From: Betaproteobacteria bacterium
GTDB taxonomy: Bacteria; Pseudomonadota; Gammaproteobacteria; Burkholderiales; Rhodocyclaceae
DNA length: 6,314 nucleotides
NCBI GenBank assembly: GCA_020047725.1
Contig: JAIFNM010000241.1
Location: 1-6,314 of the forward strand
Reading direction: 5' to 3'
Shown piece after piece: positions 1 through 5,748 of this stretch. How positions within the stretch are numbered: the first letter of the stretch is position 1; each line of letters opens with the position of its first letter. The position numbers and the translations under genes are program-made. The notes below the pieces were generated by a model. It saw nothing but the letters and a program-made list of their open reading frames with translations, had not been told where the DNA came from and made no database searches.

Positions 1-380
1 TTGACGATTCTGTCGGCCTCTACTCCCAGTTTTGTGAGCGCAGCTGGAACTTGGTCATTCGTTTCAAGCTGAACATCCGTCAGCAGCGGATTCTTCCGCA
101 ATTGAACGCGCAAGGCGCTTTGGTAGATTTCTTGTGCTACTGGTGAGTCGTCATTGGGCGGAATGAGCGGTTTCGGCAGCTTGAAATAGATCACCACCGG
201 TGTCAGCAGCAAGCCAGCGAATACCAGGGCCAGGCACCAGAAGACGACTTGCCCCGCGCCCGGCAGCGCGCTGTCCACAAGGCTCGCCAACTGTGCGATG
301 TTGGAGACCAGTGACAGCGCAAAGTAGCCCAAGACGAACAGGCTGGCCAAGCCGAGCATTCGCGGTACCGCCTTGTTCAT
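1..380 (-). CDS. N-terminal part of a two-helix membrane protein, unidentified
   Basis: An open frame runs leftwards from ATG at 380-378 off the window edge, giving 126 codons with no stop. The start is supported by a Shine-Dalgarno-like AGAAGGGA (396-389) and by an in-frame TAA upstream at 440-438 with no other start between. The protein begins MNKAVPRMLGLASLF. It has two hydrophobic segments (about residues 8-28 and 45-66) separated by a short polar loop. A Pro-rich junction LPKPLIPPNDD (68-78) follows, then a soluble, charged stretch that reads like the start of a cytoplasmic domain. Two N-terminal helices followed by an LPKPLIPP-type linker remind me of DUF697-like membrane proteins, but that is recall, not a search result. 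It is transcribed away from the tRNA and the queA cluster, so no functional link to them is implied. That it is a real gene is fairly sure; its function is unknown. Confidence 0.7.
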   Translation of the reverse strand, partial: MNKAVPRMLGLASLFVLGYFALSLVSNIAQLASLVDSALPGAGQVVFWCLALVFAGLLLTPVVIYFKLPKPLIPPNDDSPVAQEIYQSALRVQLRKNPLLTDVQLETNDQVPAALTKLGVEADRIV

Positions 381-676
381 TTCTTGATTCCCTTCTGTAA
401 ATTGCTCCTGAGTAAGGATGCACTTACATACTCCATGTTAGCTGAGGAGTCGGTATCTAATGCTGGTACGGCTTCACCTCCTAGACCCAGCCTTTGCCCC
501 TTCTCCTGATCCGCTTTACAAACTTAGCTCACATACAGCTTTCTTTGCGATGATCATTGCTCCTTGAGGCTCGGTAGTTTCCTGCCAAATGACCATTTAC
601 ACAAAAAAGACTTACACGCCCAACAGACTGCCCTCAATAAGGCACTTACCGTCAATTTAGTGTTTAATGATGGAGT
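381..676. other. Intergenic gap without a recognisable gene
   Basis: About 300 bases between the start of the left membrane protein and the stop of the gene fragment. It is visibly richer in A and T than the flanking coding DNA and stops occur often in the frames I read. It must hold the promoter of the left gene, but I could not find a convincing -35/-10 pair. Short repeats are present (TTACAC at 596-601 and 612-617; GCACTTAC-like words near 420 and 642) but are too short to interpret. I see no terminator hairpin with a T run. Confidence 0.5.
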
Positions 677-907
677 TCAAGCGGCACTTTTTGGATCGCT
701 TGTTGATGGAAAGAAAAATCGTTGCCGAGCCTGATTCATTTGCTCGTCCGCCTCGTTGTCCGACACCGTCACGTTCGTTCGCAAGGTATCGAGCGTGATA
801 CCCGTGAGTAGGAATGTCGCCACCGGCGTTACGACGGAAAACTGAGGGGAAGTGCTGGAATAGTCTGCAAACGGCAGGCACCGATTGGGCTTGTTTTGGA
901 CTATTCG
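677..907 (-). pseudogene. Tail of a broken protein gene abutting tRNA-Leu 3' end
   Basis: On the minus strand a frame is open from the tRNA 3' end down to a TGA at 679-677, about 76 codons. It has no plausible start: the only ATG lies near its C-terminus, and the in-frame GTG codons lack a ribosome site. The central part reads TPVATFLLTGITLDTLRTN and then a polar stretch VTVSDNEADEQMNQARQR, ending SDPKSAA. Third codon positions in the central stretch are overwhelmingly G or C (ACG, CCG, GTG, GCG, CTC, GAC, GAG), as expected of real coding sequence in such a genome. A longer overlapping frame on the same strand (938-657) runs into the tRNA and lacks this pattern. I infer a 3' gene remnant whose front was lost by recombination at the tRNA. 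I do not recognise the family; a chance open frame is the alternative. Confidence 0.4.
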
Positions 908-908
908 A

Positions 909-993
909 TGGTGCCCCGAGCCAGAGTCGAACTGGCACGCCTTGCGGCGCTGGATTTTGAATCCAGTGCGTCTACCGATTCCGCCATCGGGGC
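909..993 (-). tRNA. tRNA-Leu, anticodon CAA
   Basis: Complete 85-nt class II tRNA read on the minus strand, decoding UUG. The acceptor stem GCCCCGA (993-987) pairs perfectly with TCGGGGC (919-913), followed by discriminator A and an encoded CCA (911-909). The anticodon stem CTGGA/TCCAG encloses loop TTCAAAA with anticodon CAA (959-957). A long variable arm with GCC-GCAA-GGC pairing is present, as expected for leucine tRNAs. The T arm is GCCAG-TTCGACT-CTGGC. No obvious promoter lies immediately upstream in the AT-rich 994-1100 stretch, so it may be read from the minus-strand promoter at 1175-1203 through the half tRNA. No clear terminator follows. Confidence 0.97.
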
Positions 994-1054
994 AATTCTT
1001 TTCAACGCGGTTTCAACTCAGTTTTGCGGAAACTTTCAATTACCGCACAACAAA

Positions 1055-1083
1055 TTGATTTTATTACGCTTTTCTACTACAAT
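1055..1083 (+). promoter_or_regulatory. Candidate sigma70 promoter for the queA cluster
   Basis: TTGATT (1055-1060), a 17-base spacer, then TACAAT (1078-1083). This matches 4 of 6 and 5 of 6 consensus positions at ideal spacing, within an AT-rich stretch. Initiation would be near 1090, giving a queA leader of roughly 138 nt that crosses the half tRNA in antisense. It is the best plus-strand promoter I found ahead of queA. It is assigned by motif only, and a promoter closer to queA cannot be excluded. Confidence 0.5.
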
Positions 1084-1100
1084 TCCTTCTTTGCTAACGT

Positions 1101-1140
1101 ATTTTGAGTCCCGTGCGTCTACCGATTCCGCCATCGGGGC
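1101..1140 (-). pseudogene. Truncated tRNA-Leu, 5' half only
   Basis: Read on the minus strand, these 40 bases match the 5' half of the intact tRNA-Leu(CAA) at all but two positions. They cover the 5' acceptor strand GCCCCGA, the whole D arm, the 5' anticodon stem (CGGGA in place of CTGGA) and the loop CTCAAAA with anticodon CAA. Homology stops one base after the loop: where CCCG is needed to close the stem, the sequence is ACGT. The 3' anticodon strand, variable arm, T arm and CCA are absent. On the other side, homology ends within one base of the tRNA 5' end, so this is not a copied flank. It lies 27-28 bases downstream of the predicted start of the minus-strand promoter, where a functional tRNA would be expected. 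It cannot fold into a tRNA. A former tandem partner broken by deletion, or an integration scar, are both possible. Confidence 0.85.
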
Positions 1141-1142
1141 AG

Positions 1143-1209
1143 CGGTTCGCAAGAGACGAACCGAAGGAGGCCGAATTATCCTCGATTCGTAACCAGCCGA
1201 CAAGCGGCT
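1143..1209. promoter_or_regulatory. Three short hairpins in the queA leader
   Basis: Three perfect inverted repeats follow each other. CGGTTCG/CGAACCG (1143-1149 with 1157-1163) has a 7-base loop. CGAAT/ATTCG (1172-1176 with 1185-1189) has an 8-base loop. AGCCG/CGGCT (1195-1199 with 1205-1209) has a 5-base loop. A strong Shine-Dalgarno word AAGGAGG (1164-1170) lies between the first two but has no ATG, GTG or TTG at usable distance. GAGG of that word could also pair with CCTC (1180-1183). In the other direction the first hairpin lies between the minus promoter and the half tRNA. The pairing is visible in the sequence; any regulatory role is inference. It does not resemble a preQ1 riboswitch. 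Confidence 0.4.
1175..1203 (-). promoter_or_regulatory. Candidate tRNA-type promoter reading toward tRNA-Leu
   Basis: On the minus strand, TTGTCG (1203-1198), a 17-base spacer and GATAAT (1180-1175) form a plausible sigma70 promoter. It is followed by a GC-rich discriminator TCGGCC, a feature typical of stable-RNA promoters under stringent control. Start would be near 1168, about 28 bases before the half tRNA 5' end. It is therefore likely the original promoter of a tRNA-Leu pair. It overlaps the end of the queA leader and faces away from queA. Confidence 0.5.
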
Positions 1210-1227
1210 TCACCGACATTTTTTCCA

Positions 1228-2262
1228 ATGCTTACTCTTGACGACTTTGATTTTCATCTTCCGCCCGAGCTGATTGCCCAGCACCCGGCTGCGGAGCGCA
1301 CCGCCAGCCGCTTGCTTCATCTGGACAATTGCATGCTCCACGACCGGCAATTTTCCGAACTTCCACAACTCATCAAACCTGGCGATCTGCTCGTTTTCAA
1401 CGATACGCGGGTGATCCGGGCGCGGCTGTTCGGGCAGAAAGAAAGTGGTGGCCAGATCGAGGTGATGATCGAGCGCATTGTTGATCGCCGCCACGCCATC
1501 GCCCAGATTCGCGCCAGCAAATCGCCAAAGCCAGGCAGCCGGATCATTATCGAGAATGCTTTTTCGCTGACCGTAACAGGCCGCACCGGAGAACAGTCCG
1601 AGTTTTTTGCCCTCGAACTGGCTGGCGACGGGGATTTGTACACGCTGATCGAGCAGCACGGCCATCTGCCGCTACCGCCCTACATCACGCATAACGCTGA
1701 AACGGATGACGAAACGCGCTACCAGACGGTGTTTGCCCGCCACCTCGGCGCCGTGGCCGCACCTACGGCTGGATTGCACTTCGACGATGCCATGCTGGCG
1801 CAGCTCACCGAACGCGGCGCCGAACTCGCCTGGCTGACGCTGCACGTGGGCGCTGGTACCTTCCAGCCGGTGCGCGTTCATAATCTTGCCGAACACCACA
1901 TGCATTCGGAACGTTTCGATATTCCGCAAGCCACTGTCGAGGCCGTCGCCCGTACTCACGCCCGCGGCGGTCGTGTCATTGCCGTCGGCACCACCAGCTT
2001 GCGTGCACTGGAAGCGGCCGCACAAAGTGGCGAACTGCGTGCTGGAGCGGCCGAAACCGACATCTTCATTACGCCGGGTTACTCGTTCCGCGTGGTGGAT
2101 CGCCTGATCACCAATTTTCACCTGCCGAAATCAACCCTGCTCATGCTGGTCTCGGCTTTCGCCGGCAGCGACAACATCCGCGCCGCCTATCTACACGCCG
2201 TTGCTAACAGCTACCGTTTTTTCAGCTACGGCGATGCCATGCTTCTTGAAGGACTAAATTAA
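1228..2262 (+). CDS. queA: QueA, S-adenosylmethionine:tRNA ribosyltransferase-isomerase
   Basis: Cytoplasmic enzyme of queuosine synthesis. It transfers and isomerises the ribosyl part of S-adenosylmethionine onto 7-aminomethyl-7-deazaguanine at wobble position 34 of GUN-anticodon tRNAs (Asp, Asn, His, Tyr), giving epoxyqueuosine. The 344 residues are close to the family's usual 340-360. Conserved blocks seen in order are FDFHLPPELIAQHP near the start, RTASRLL, VFNDTRVIRARLFG (around 56-69), LPLPPYI, RYQTVFA, APTAGLHF (178-185), LHVGAGTFQPVR, GTTSLRALE (254-262), TDIFITPGY and NFHLPKSTL (296-304), ending with SYRFFSYGDAMLL. No frameshift or missing block. ATG 1228 is chosen because the family N-terminus begins here and there is no in-frame start just upstream. 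No Shine-Dalgarno precedes it (ATTTTTTCCA), so initiation may be weak or leader-controlled. Its stop overlaps the tgt start by one base (TAATG), implying coupled translation with the enzyme of the preceding step. Confidence 0.97.
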   Translation: MLTLDDFDFHLPPELIAQHPAAERTASRLLHLDNCMLHDRQFSELPQLIKPGDLLVFNDTRVIRARLFGQKESGGQIEVMIERIVDRRHAIAQIRASKSPKPGSRIIIENAFSLTVTGRTGEQSEFFALELAGDGDLYTLIEQHGHLPLPPYITHNAETDDETRYQTVFARHLGAVAAPTAGLHFDDAMLAQLTERGAELAWLTLHVGAGTFQPVRVHNLAEHHMHSERFDIPQATVEAVARTHARGGRVIAVGTTSLRALEAAAQSGELRAGAAETDIFITPGYSFRVVDRLITNFHLPKSTLLMLVSAFAGSDNIRAAYLHAVANSYRFFSYGDAMLLEGLN

Positions 2263-3383
2263 TGCAATTTGAACTCCTTACCACCGACGGCGCGGCCCGT
2301 CGCGGCCGCCTCACCCTTGCCCACGGCGTTATCGAAACGCCCGTTTTCATGCCGGTCGGCACCTACGGAACGGTCAAAGCCATGACGCCGCGTGATCTGA
2401 ACGAGATCGGTGCGCAGATCTGCCTCGGCAACACCTTCCACCTCTGGCTGCGCCCGGGCCTGGAAGTCATCGCTGCGCACAATGGCCTGCACAAATTCAT
2501 GGGCTGGGACAAGCCGATCCTCACCGATTCGGGTGGTTTCCAGGTCTTTTCGCTTGGTGCGCTGCGCAAGATTACCGAGGAAGGCGTCAAGTTCTCCTCG
2601 CCGATCAATGGCGACAAGCTTTTCCTGACGCCCGAAGTCTCGATGCAAATTCAGCACACGCTGAACTCCGACATCGTGATGATCTTTGACGAATGCACAC
2701 CCTACCCCGCCAGTTTCGATGTAGCCGCCAAATCGATGCGACTGTCGCTACACTGGGCGCAACGTTCGCGCGACGAACATAACCGGCTGGAGAACAGCAA
2801 CGCGCTATTCGGCATCGTGCAGGGCGGGATGCACGAGGAACTGCGTGACGAGTCCTTGGCCGGGCTTACGGATATTGACTTCAACGGATTTGCCATCGGT
2901 GGCCTTTCGGTCGGCGAACCCAAGGAAGAAATGGAACGGGTTCTTGCCTACATCGCGCCACGATTGCCGCAAAACAGGCCGCGCTACCTGATGGGTGTCG
3001 GCACACCAGAAGACCTGGTCAACGGCGTACAGGCGGGTGTCGACATGTTCGACTGCGTGATGCCGACGCGCAACGCGCGCAACGGCCACCTGTTCACCCG
3101 CTACGGCGACATCAAGATCAAGAACGCGCAATACAAGAAAGACCCGCGACCGCTGGATGAAGGTTGCGAGTGCTACACCTGTCGCAATTTCTCGCGCGCC
3201 TACCTGCATCACCTGCACCGCATCGGCGAAATTCTCGGCGCTCAACTCAACACCATCCACAACTTGCACTACTACCAGATATTGATGTGTGAACTGCGCG
3301 AAGCCATTGCTGCAGGTACGCTTGCCGCGACGGTTGCCCGCTTCCATTCCGGGCGCAGCGAGCAAACCAGAGTGATACAATAG
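2262..3383 (+). CDS. tgt: Tgt, tRNA-guanine(34) transglycosylase
   Basis: Exchanges guanine 34 of Asp, Asn, His and Tyr tRNAs for preQ1 (7-aminomethyl-7-deazaguanine) by a covalent base-exchange mechanism. It thereby makes the substrate of QueA, encoded just upstream. The 373 residues fit the family length and the numbering coincides with the well-studied bacterial enzymes. Asp89 lies in TDSGGFQVFSL (general acid/base), Asp143 in FDEC, GGLSVGEP at 213-220, and nucleophile Asp264 in MFDCVMPTRNARNG. The zinc site is complete: Cys302, Cys304, Cys307 (CECYTC) and His333 (NTIHNLHYY). GAAGGA (2248-2253) lies 8 bases before ATG 2262, inside the end of queA. All key residues are present, so an active homodimeric TIM-barrel enzyme is expected. 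Eukaryotic or archaeal relatives are excluded by length and the preQ1-type motifs. Confidence 0.98.
   Translation: MQFELLTTDGAARRGRLTLAHGVIETPVFMPVGTYGTVKAMTPRDLNEIGAQICLGNTFHLWLRPGLEVIAAHNGLHKFMGWDKPILTDSGGFQVFSLGALRKITEEGVKFSSPINGDKLFLTPEVSMQIQHTLNSDIVMIFDECTPYPASFDVAAKSMRLSLHWAQRSRDEHNRLENSNALFGIVQGGMHEELRDESLAGLTDIDFNGFAIGGLSVGEPKEEMERVLAYIAPRLPQNRPRYLMGVGTPEDLVNGVQAGVDMFDCVMPTRNARNGHLFTRYGDIKIKNAQYKKDPRPLDEGCECYTCRNFSRAYLHHLHRIGEILGAQLNTIHNLHYYQILMCELREAIAAGTLAATVARFHSGRSEQTRVIQ
3373..3381 (+). promoter_or_regulatory. Possible extended -10 promoter ahead of yajC
   Basis: TGATACAAT, an extended -10 element (TG, one base, TACAAT at 3376-3381), lies across the last codons of tgt. The -35 position (around 3353-3358, GCGCAG) is poor, which extended -10 promoters tolerate. 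Transcription would begin near 3388, some 50 bases before yajC. It could let yajC-secD-secF be expressed separately from queA-tgt. Motif evidence only. Confidence 0.35.
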
Positions 3384-3437
3384 CCCGCTTATTTTCTGAC
3401 GCTTCCCCACTTATTACGTTTTATCTAGGAGACTAAT

Positions 3438-3764
3438 GTGCTGATCAGCAACGCTTACGCTCAAACTGCCGCCGCTGCCGGCCCGATGGACAGTGTCATG
3501 CAGTTTCTTCCCATCATTCTGATGTTTGCCGTGCTCTATTTTCTGATGGTTCGGCCGCAAATGAAAAAGGCCAAGGAACACAAGGCATTGATCGACGGGC
3601 TGGGCAAAGGCGATGAGATCGTCACCCAGGGCGGCATGGCTGGCCGCATCACCAAGGTTGGTGATGACTTCATTTCCGTCGAAATTGCCGAGAAAGTCGA
3701 AATCCAGATTCAAAAGCCGGCCATCGCAATGGTCTTGCCAAAAGGCACGCTGAAAAACCTGTGA
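3438..3764 (+). CDS. yajC: YajC, Sec translocon accessory subunit
   Basis: Small inner-membrane protein that associates with SecD and SecF and, through them, with SecYEG. It is not essential in characterised bacteria. The 108 residues match the family. A short periplasmic Ala-rich N-terminus (1-17) precedes one transmembrane helix (about 20-38, QFLPIILMFAVLYFLMV). The family signature RPQMKKAKEH follows directly, then a cytoplasmic domain with LIDGLGKGDEIVTQGGMAGRI and a beta-rich end. The start is GTG at 3438, six bases after AGGAG (3427-3431). An overlapping ATG at 3436 (ATGTG) is in another frame and gives only Met-Cys-stop. The 54-base gap from tgt contains no terminator, so read-through from queA-tgt is expected, perhaps with a promoter of its own at 3373-3381. 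Confidence 0.95.
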   Translation: MLISNAYAQTAAAAGPMDSVMQFLPIILMFAVLYFLMVRPQMKKAKEHKALIDGLGKGDEIVTQGGMAGRITKVGDDFISVEIAEKVEIQIQKPAIAMVLPKGTLKNL

Positions 3765-3771
3765 GGAAACC

Positions 3772-3846
3772 GAAGCGAGAAGTGAGGCGTGAAACCAGAC
3801 GCCCGCTTCTTCACTTCTTGCTACTCCCCTCCACTCATCACTTCTC
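3772..3846. repeat. Palindromic GAAGTGA/TCACTTC repeat in the yajC-secD spacer
   Basis: The 91-base spacer holds an imperfect palindrome. GCGAGAAGTGA (3775-3785) pairs with TCACTTCTTGC (3811-3821) with one G-T wobble, and inside it GGCGT (3786-3790) pairs with ACGCC (3799-3803). GAAGCG (3772-3777) can instead pair with CGCTTC (3804-3809). A second partner, TCACTTCTC (3838-3846), is a perfect 9-base complement of GAGAAGTGA (3777-3785), so two folds compete. The right half is almost purely C and T. It resembles short CT/GA extragenic repeats I recall from betaproteobacterial spacers; copy number elsewhere cannot be judged here. There is no T run, so a classic terminator is unlikely. The 3' partner ends 10 bases before secD and may affect its initiation. 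Confidence 0.6.
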
Positions 3847-3855
3847 ACTGTCCCC

Positions 3856-5736
3856 ATGAACCGCTATCCGCTCTGGAAATACATCATCGTCGCCTTCGCG
3901 CTGGTGATCGGCTTCATCTACACCCTGCCCAATTTTTTTGGTGAGTCACCGGCCGTACAGGTGTCCAGCGCCAAGGCCACGCTCAAGGTTGATCTGAAGA
4001 CGCTGGAACGTGTCGAAGGCACCCTCAAGACGGCCGGGGTCGAAACCAACGGAACTTTCCTCGACACCAACGGTGTCAAGGTTCGCCTCAAGGATACCGA
4101 CACCCAGTTGAAGGCCAAAGACCTGCTCGAAAAGCAGTTCAATCCGGATGCGGCCGATGCGCAGTACGTCGTCGCCCTGAACCTTCTCTCCAGTTCGCCG
4201 CAATGGCTGACAAACCTCCATGCGCTGCCGATGTACCTCGGCCTTGACCTGCGCGGCGGTGTGCATTTCCTGCTGCAAGTCGACATGAAGGGCGCGCTGA
4301 CCAAGCGTCTGGACTCGATGAGTGCTGACCTGCGCAGCCTGATGCGCGACAAGAGTATTCGTCACGGCGGCATCAATCGCGAAGGCGAGCGCATCGTCAT
4401 CCGTTTTCGCGATGAAGAAACGCGCGGCAAAGCCCGCGTCATTCTGGAAGACAATCAGCCTGACCTCCTGCTCGCCGATCAGGGCGAAGGCACGGACCTC
4501 AAGCTTAATGCCACGCTGAAACCCGTCGCCCTGAAGAAGATTCAGGAAATGGCGATCAAGCAGAACATGGGCACGTTGCACAACCGGATCAACGAACTCG
4601 GCGTTGCCGAGCCGGTCATCACGCAGCAAGGCGCCGACCGCATCGTCGTCCAACTGCCCGGCGTGCAAGACACGGCCAAGGCCAAGGATATTCTGGGCCG
4701 TACCGCGACGCTGGAAATCCGCATGGTCGACGACACGCCCGGTGCACTGGAAGCGGCCACGGCCGGCCAGGTGCCGTTCGGTGTCGAACTCTACGTTGAG
4801 CGGGGCGGCCGTCCATTGCTGGTCAAGAAACAAGTCGTCCTGACCGGCGACCGACTGACCGATGCCCAGGCTGGCTTCGACAACCAATCGCAGGAACCGG
4901 CGGTACACCTCAGCCTGGACTCGGCAGGATCGCGCATTTTCAAGGAAATCACGCGTGAAAACGTCGGTAAGCGCATGGCCATCCTGCTCATCGAAAAGGG
5001 CAAGGGCGAGGTCGTGACGGCACCGGTCATCCGTACCGAAATCGGCGGCGGACGCGTGCAGATCTCCGGCAGCATGAGCACCATGGAAGCCAACGACACG
5101 GCATTGTTGCTACGTGCCGGTTCGCTTGCAGCACCGATGGAAATCATCGAAGAACGCACCATCGGCCCGAGCCTCGGCGCCGAAAACATCCAGAAGGGTT
5201 TCCACTCGACGATGTGGGGCTTCGCCGCCATCTCCGCCTTCATGATCCTGTACTACATGCTGTTCGGTCTGGTTTCGGTGCTGGCGCTGGGCGCTAACCT
5301 GCTGTTCCTGGTTGCGCTGCTCTCGATGTTGCAAGCGACACTGACGCTCCCGGGTATTGCCGCCATCGCACTGGCGCTGGGTATGGCCATTGACGCCAAC
5401 GTGCTGATCAACGAACGCATCCGCGAGGAACTGCGCAACGGATCAACGCCGCAGGCGGCCATTCACACAGGATATGATCGCGCTTTCGGCACCATTCTCG
5501 ACTCGAACATCACCACGCTGATCGCCGGTATCGCGCTGCTGATCTTTGGCTCCGGCCCGGTGCGCGGCTTTGCCGTGGTGCACTGTCTGGGCATTCTGAC
5601 CTCACTGTTCTCCGCCGTGGTTGTTTCACGTGCGCTGATCAACCTGATTTACGGCCGTCGCCGCAAGCTCGAATCGCTGGCCATCGGTCAGATCTGGAAA
5701 CCGGGCAACAGCACCAATGTGGCAACTGCCAAATAA
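3856..5736 (+). CDS. secD: SecD, protein translocase subunit
   Basis: Inner-membrane RND-type protein that, with SecF and YajC, uses the proton gradient to help complete and release protein export through SecYEG. The 626 residues are near the usual length for this group. The first membrane helix is at about 8-25. It is followed by a large periplasmic part with LGLDLRGGVHFLL after YLG, NRINELGVAEPVI and IVVQLPGVQD, and a head region around TGDRLTDAQAGFD. Five further helices lie between about 450 and 605. The fourth helix carries GMAIDANVLINERIREE with Asp513, equivalent to the conserved proton-pathway aspartate of the family. ATG 3856 gives the standard betaproteobacterial N-terminus, so the start is secure. 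Yet the preceding bases (CTTCTCACTGTCCCC) contain no Shine-Dalgarno, and translational coupling to yajC is unlikely across 91 bases. secF follows after 12 bases. Confidence 0.97.
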   Translation: MNRYPLWKYIIVAFALVIGFIYTLPNFFGESPAVQVSSAKATLKVDLKTLERVEGTLKTAGVETNGTFLDTNGVKVRLKDTDTQLKAKDLLEKQFNPDAADAQYVVALNLLSSSPQWLTNLHALPMYLGLDLRGGVHFLLQVDMKGALTKRLDSMSADLRSLMRDKSIRHGGINREGERIVIRFRDEETRGKARVILEDNQPDLLLADQGEGTDLKLNATLKPVALKKIQEMAIKQNMGTLHNRINELGVAEPVITQQGADRIVVQLPGVQDTAKAKDILGRTATLEIRMVDDTPGALEAATAGQVPFGVELYVERGGRPLLVKKQVVLTGDRLTDAQAGFDNQSQEPAVHLSLDSAGSRIFKEITRENVGKRMAILLIEKGKGEVVTAPVIRTEIGGGRVQISGSMSTMEANDTALLLRAGSLAAPMEIIEERTIGPSLGAENIQKGFHSTMWGFAAISAFMILYYMLFGLVSVLALGANLLFLVALLSMLQATLTLPGIAAIALALGMAIDANVLINERIREELRNGSTPQAAIHTGYDRAFGTILDSNITTLIAGIALLIFGSGPVRGFAVVHCLGILTSLFSAVVVSRALINLIYGRRRKLESLAIGQIWKPGNSTNVATAK

Positions 5737-5748
5737 GGACGCAAAAAA

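Noticed and set aside
667..798. A 43-codon plus-strand frame starting MMEFKRHFLDRLL
   Set aside because: No ribosome site, Arg/Pro-rich second half, and it lies antisense to the better-supported gene tail.
657..938. A 93-codon minus-strand open frame starting MPVRLWLGAPSNS
   Set aside because: It starts inside the intact tRNA, has no ribosome site and lacks coding-like third-position bias. The neighbouring frame on the same strand (907-677) shows that bias instead.
896..1192. A 98-codon plus-strand frame starting MDYSMVPRARVEL
   Set aside because: It is the antisense of the tRNA and half tRNA. The repeated peptide ESxASTDSAIGA simply reflects the duplicated tRNA sequence.
1164..1192. AAGGAGG followed by a five-codon frame ATT ATC CTC GAT TCG TAA, as a possible leader peptide of queA
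   Set aside because: It would need a very rare ATT or ATC start and the spacing from the site is short. The purine run also belongs to the opposite-strand tRNA leader.
1143..1227. A preQ1 riboswitch ahead of queA
   Set aside because: The expected compact stem with A-rich tail and loop-tail pseudoknot is not visible. The stems present are simple hairpins, and preQ1 switches usually control uptake or synthesis genes.
1672..2121. Long minus-strand open frame inside queA (also 1210-1665)
   Set aside because: Antisense shadow of a fully conserved queA gene, with no ribosome site or recognisable motif.
3772..3821. A rho-independent terminator after yajC
   Set aside because: The stem is interrupted and is followed by mixed C/T/A sequence rather than a run of T. 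It would also cut off secD.
3946..4908. A 320-codon minus-strand open frame inside secD
   Set aside because: It is a shadow of secD codon bias; the plus-strand secD reading has full family motifs.
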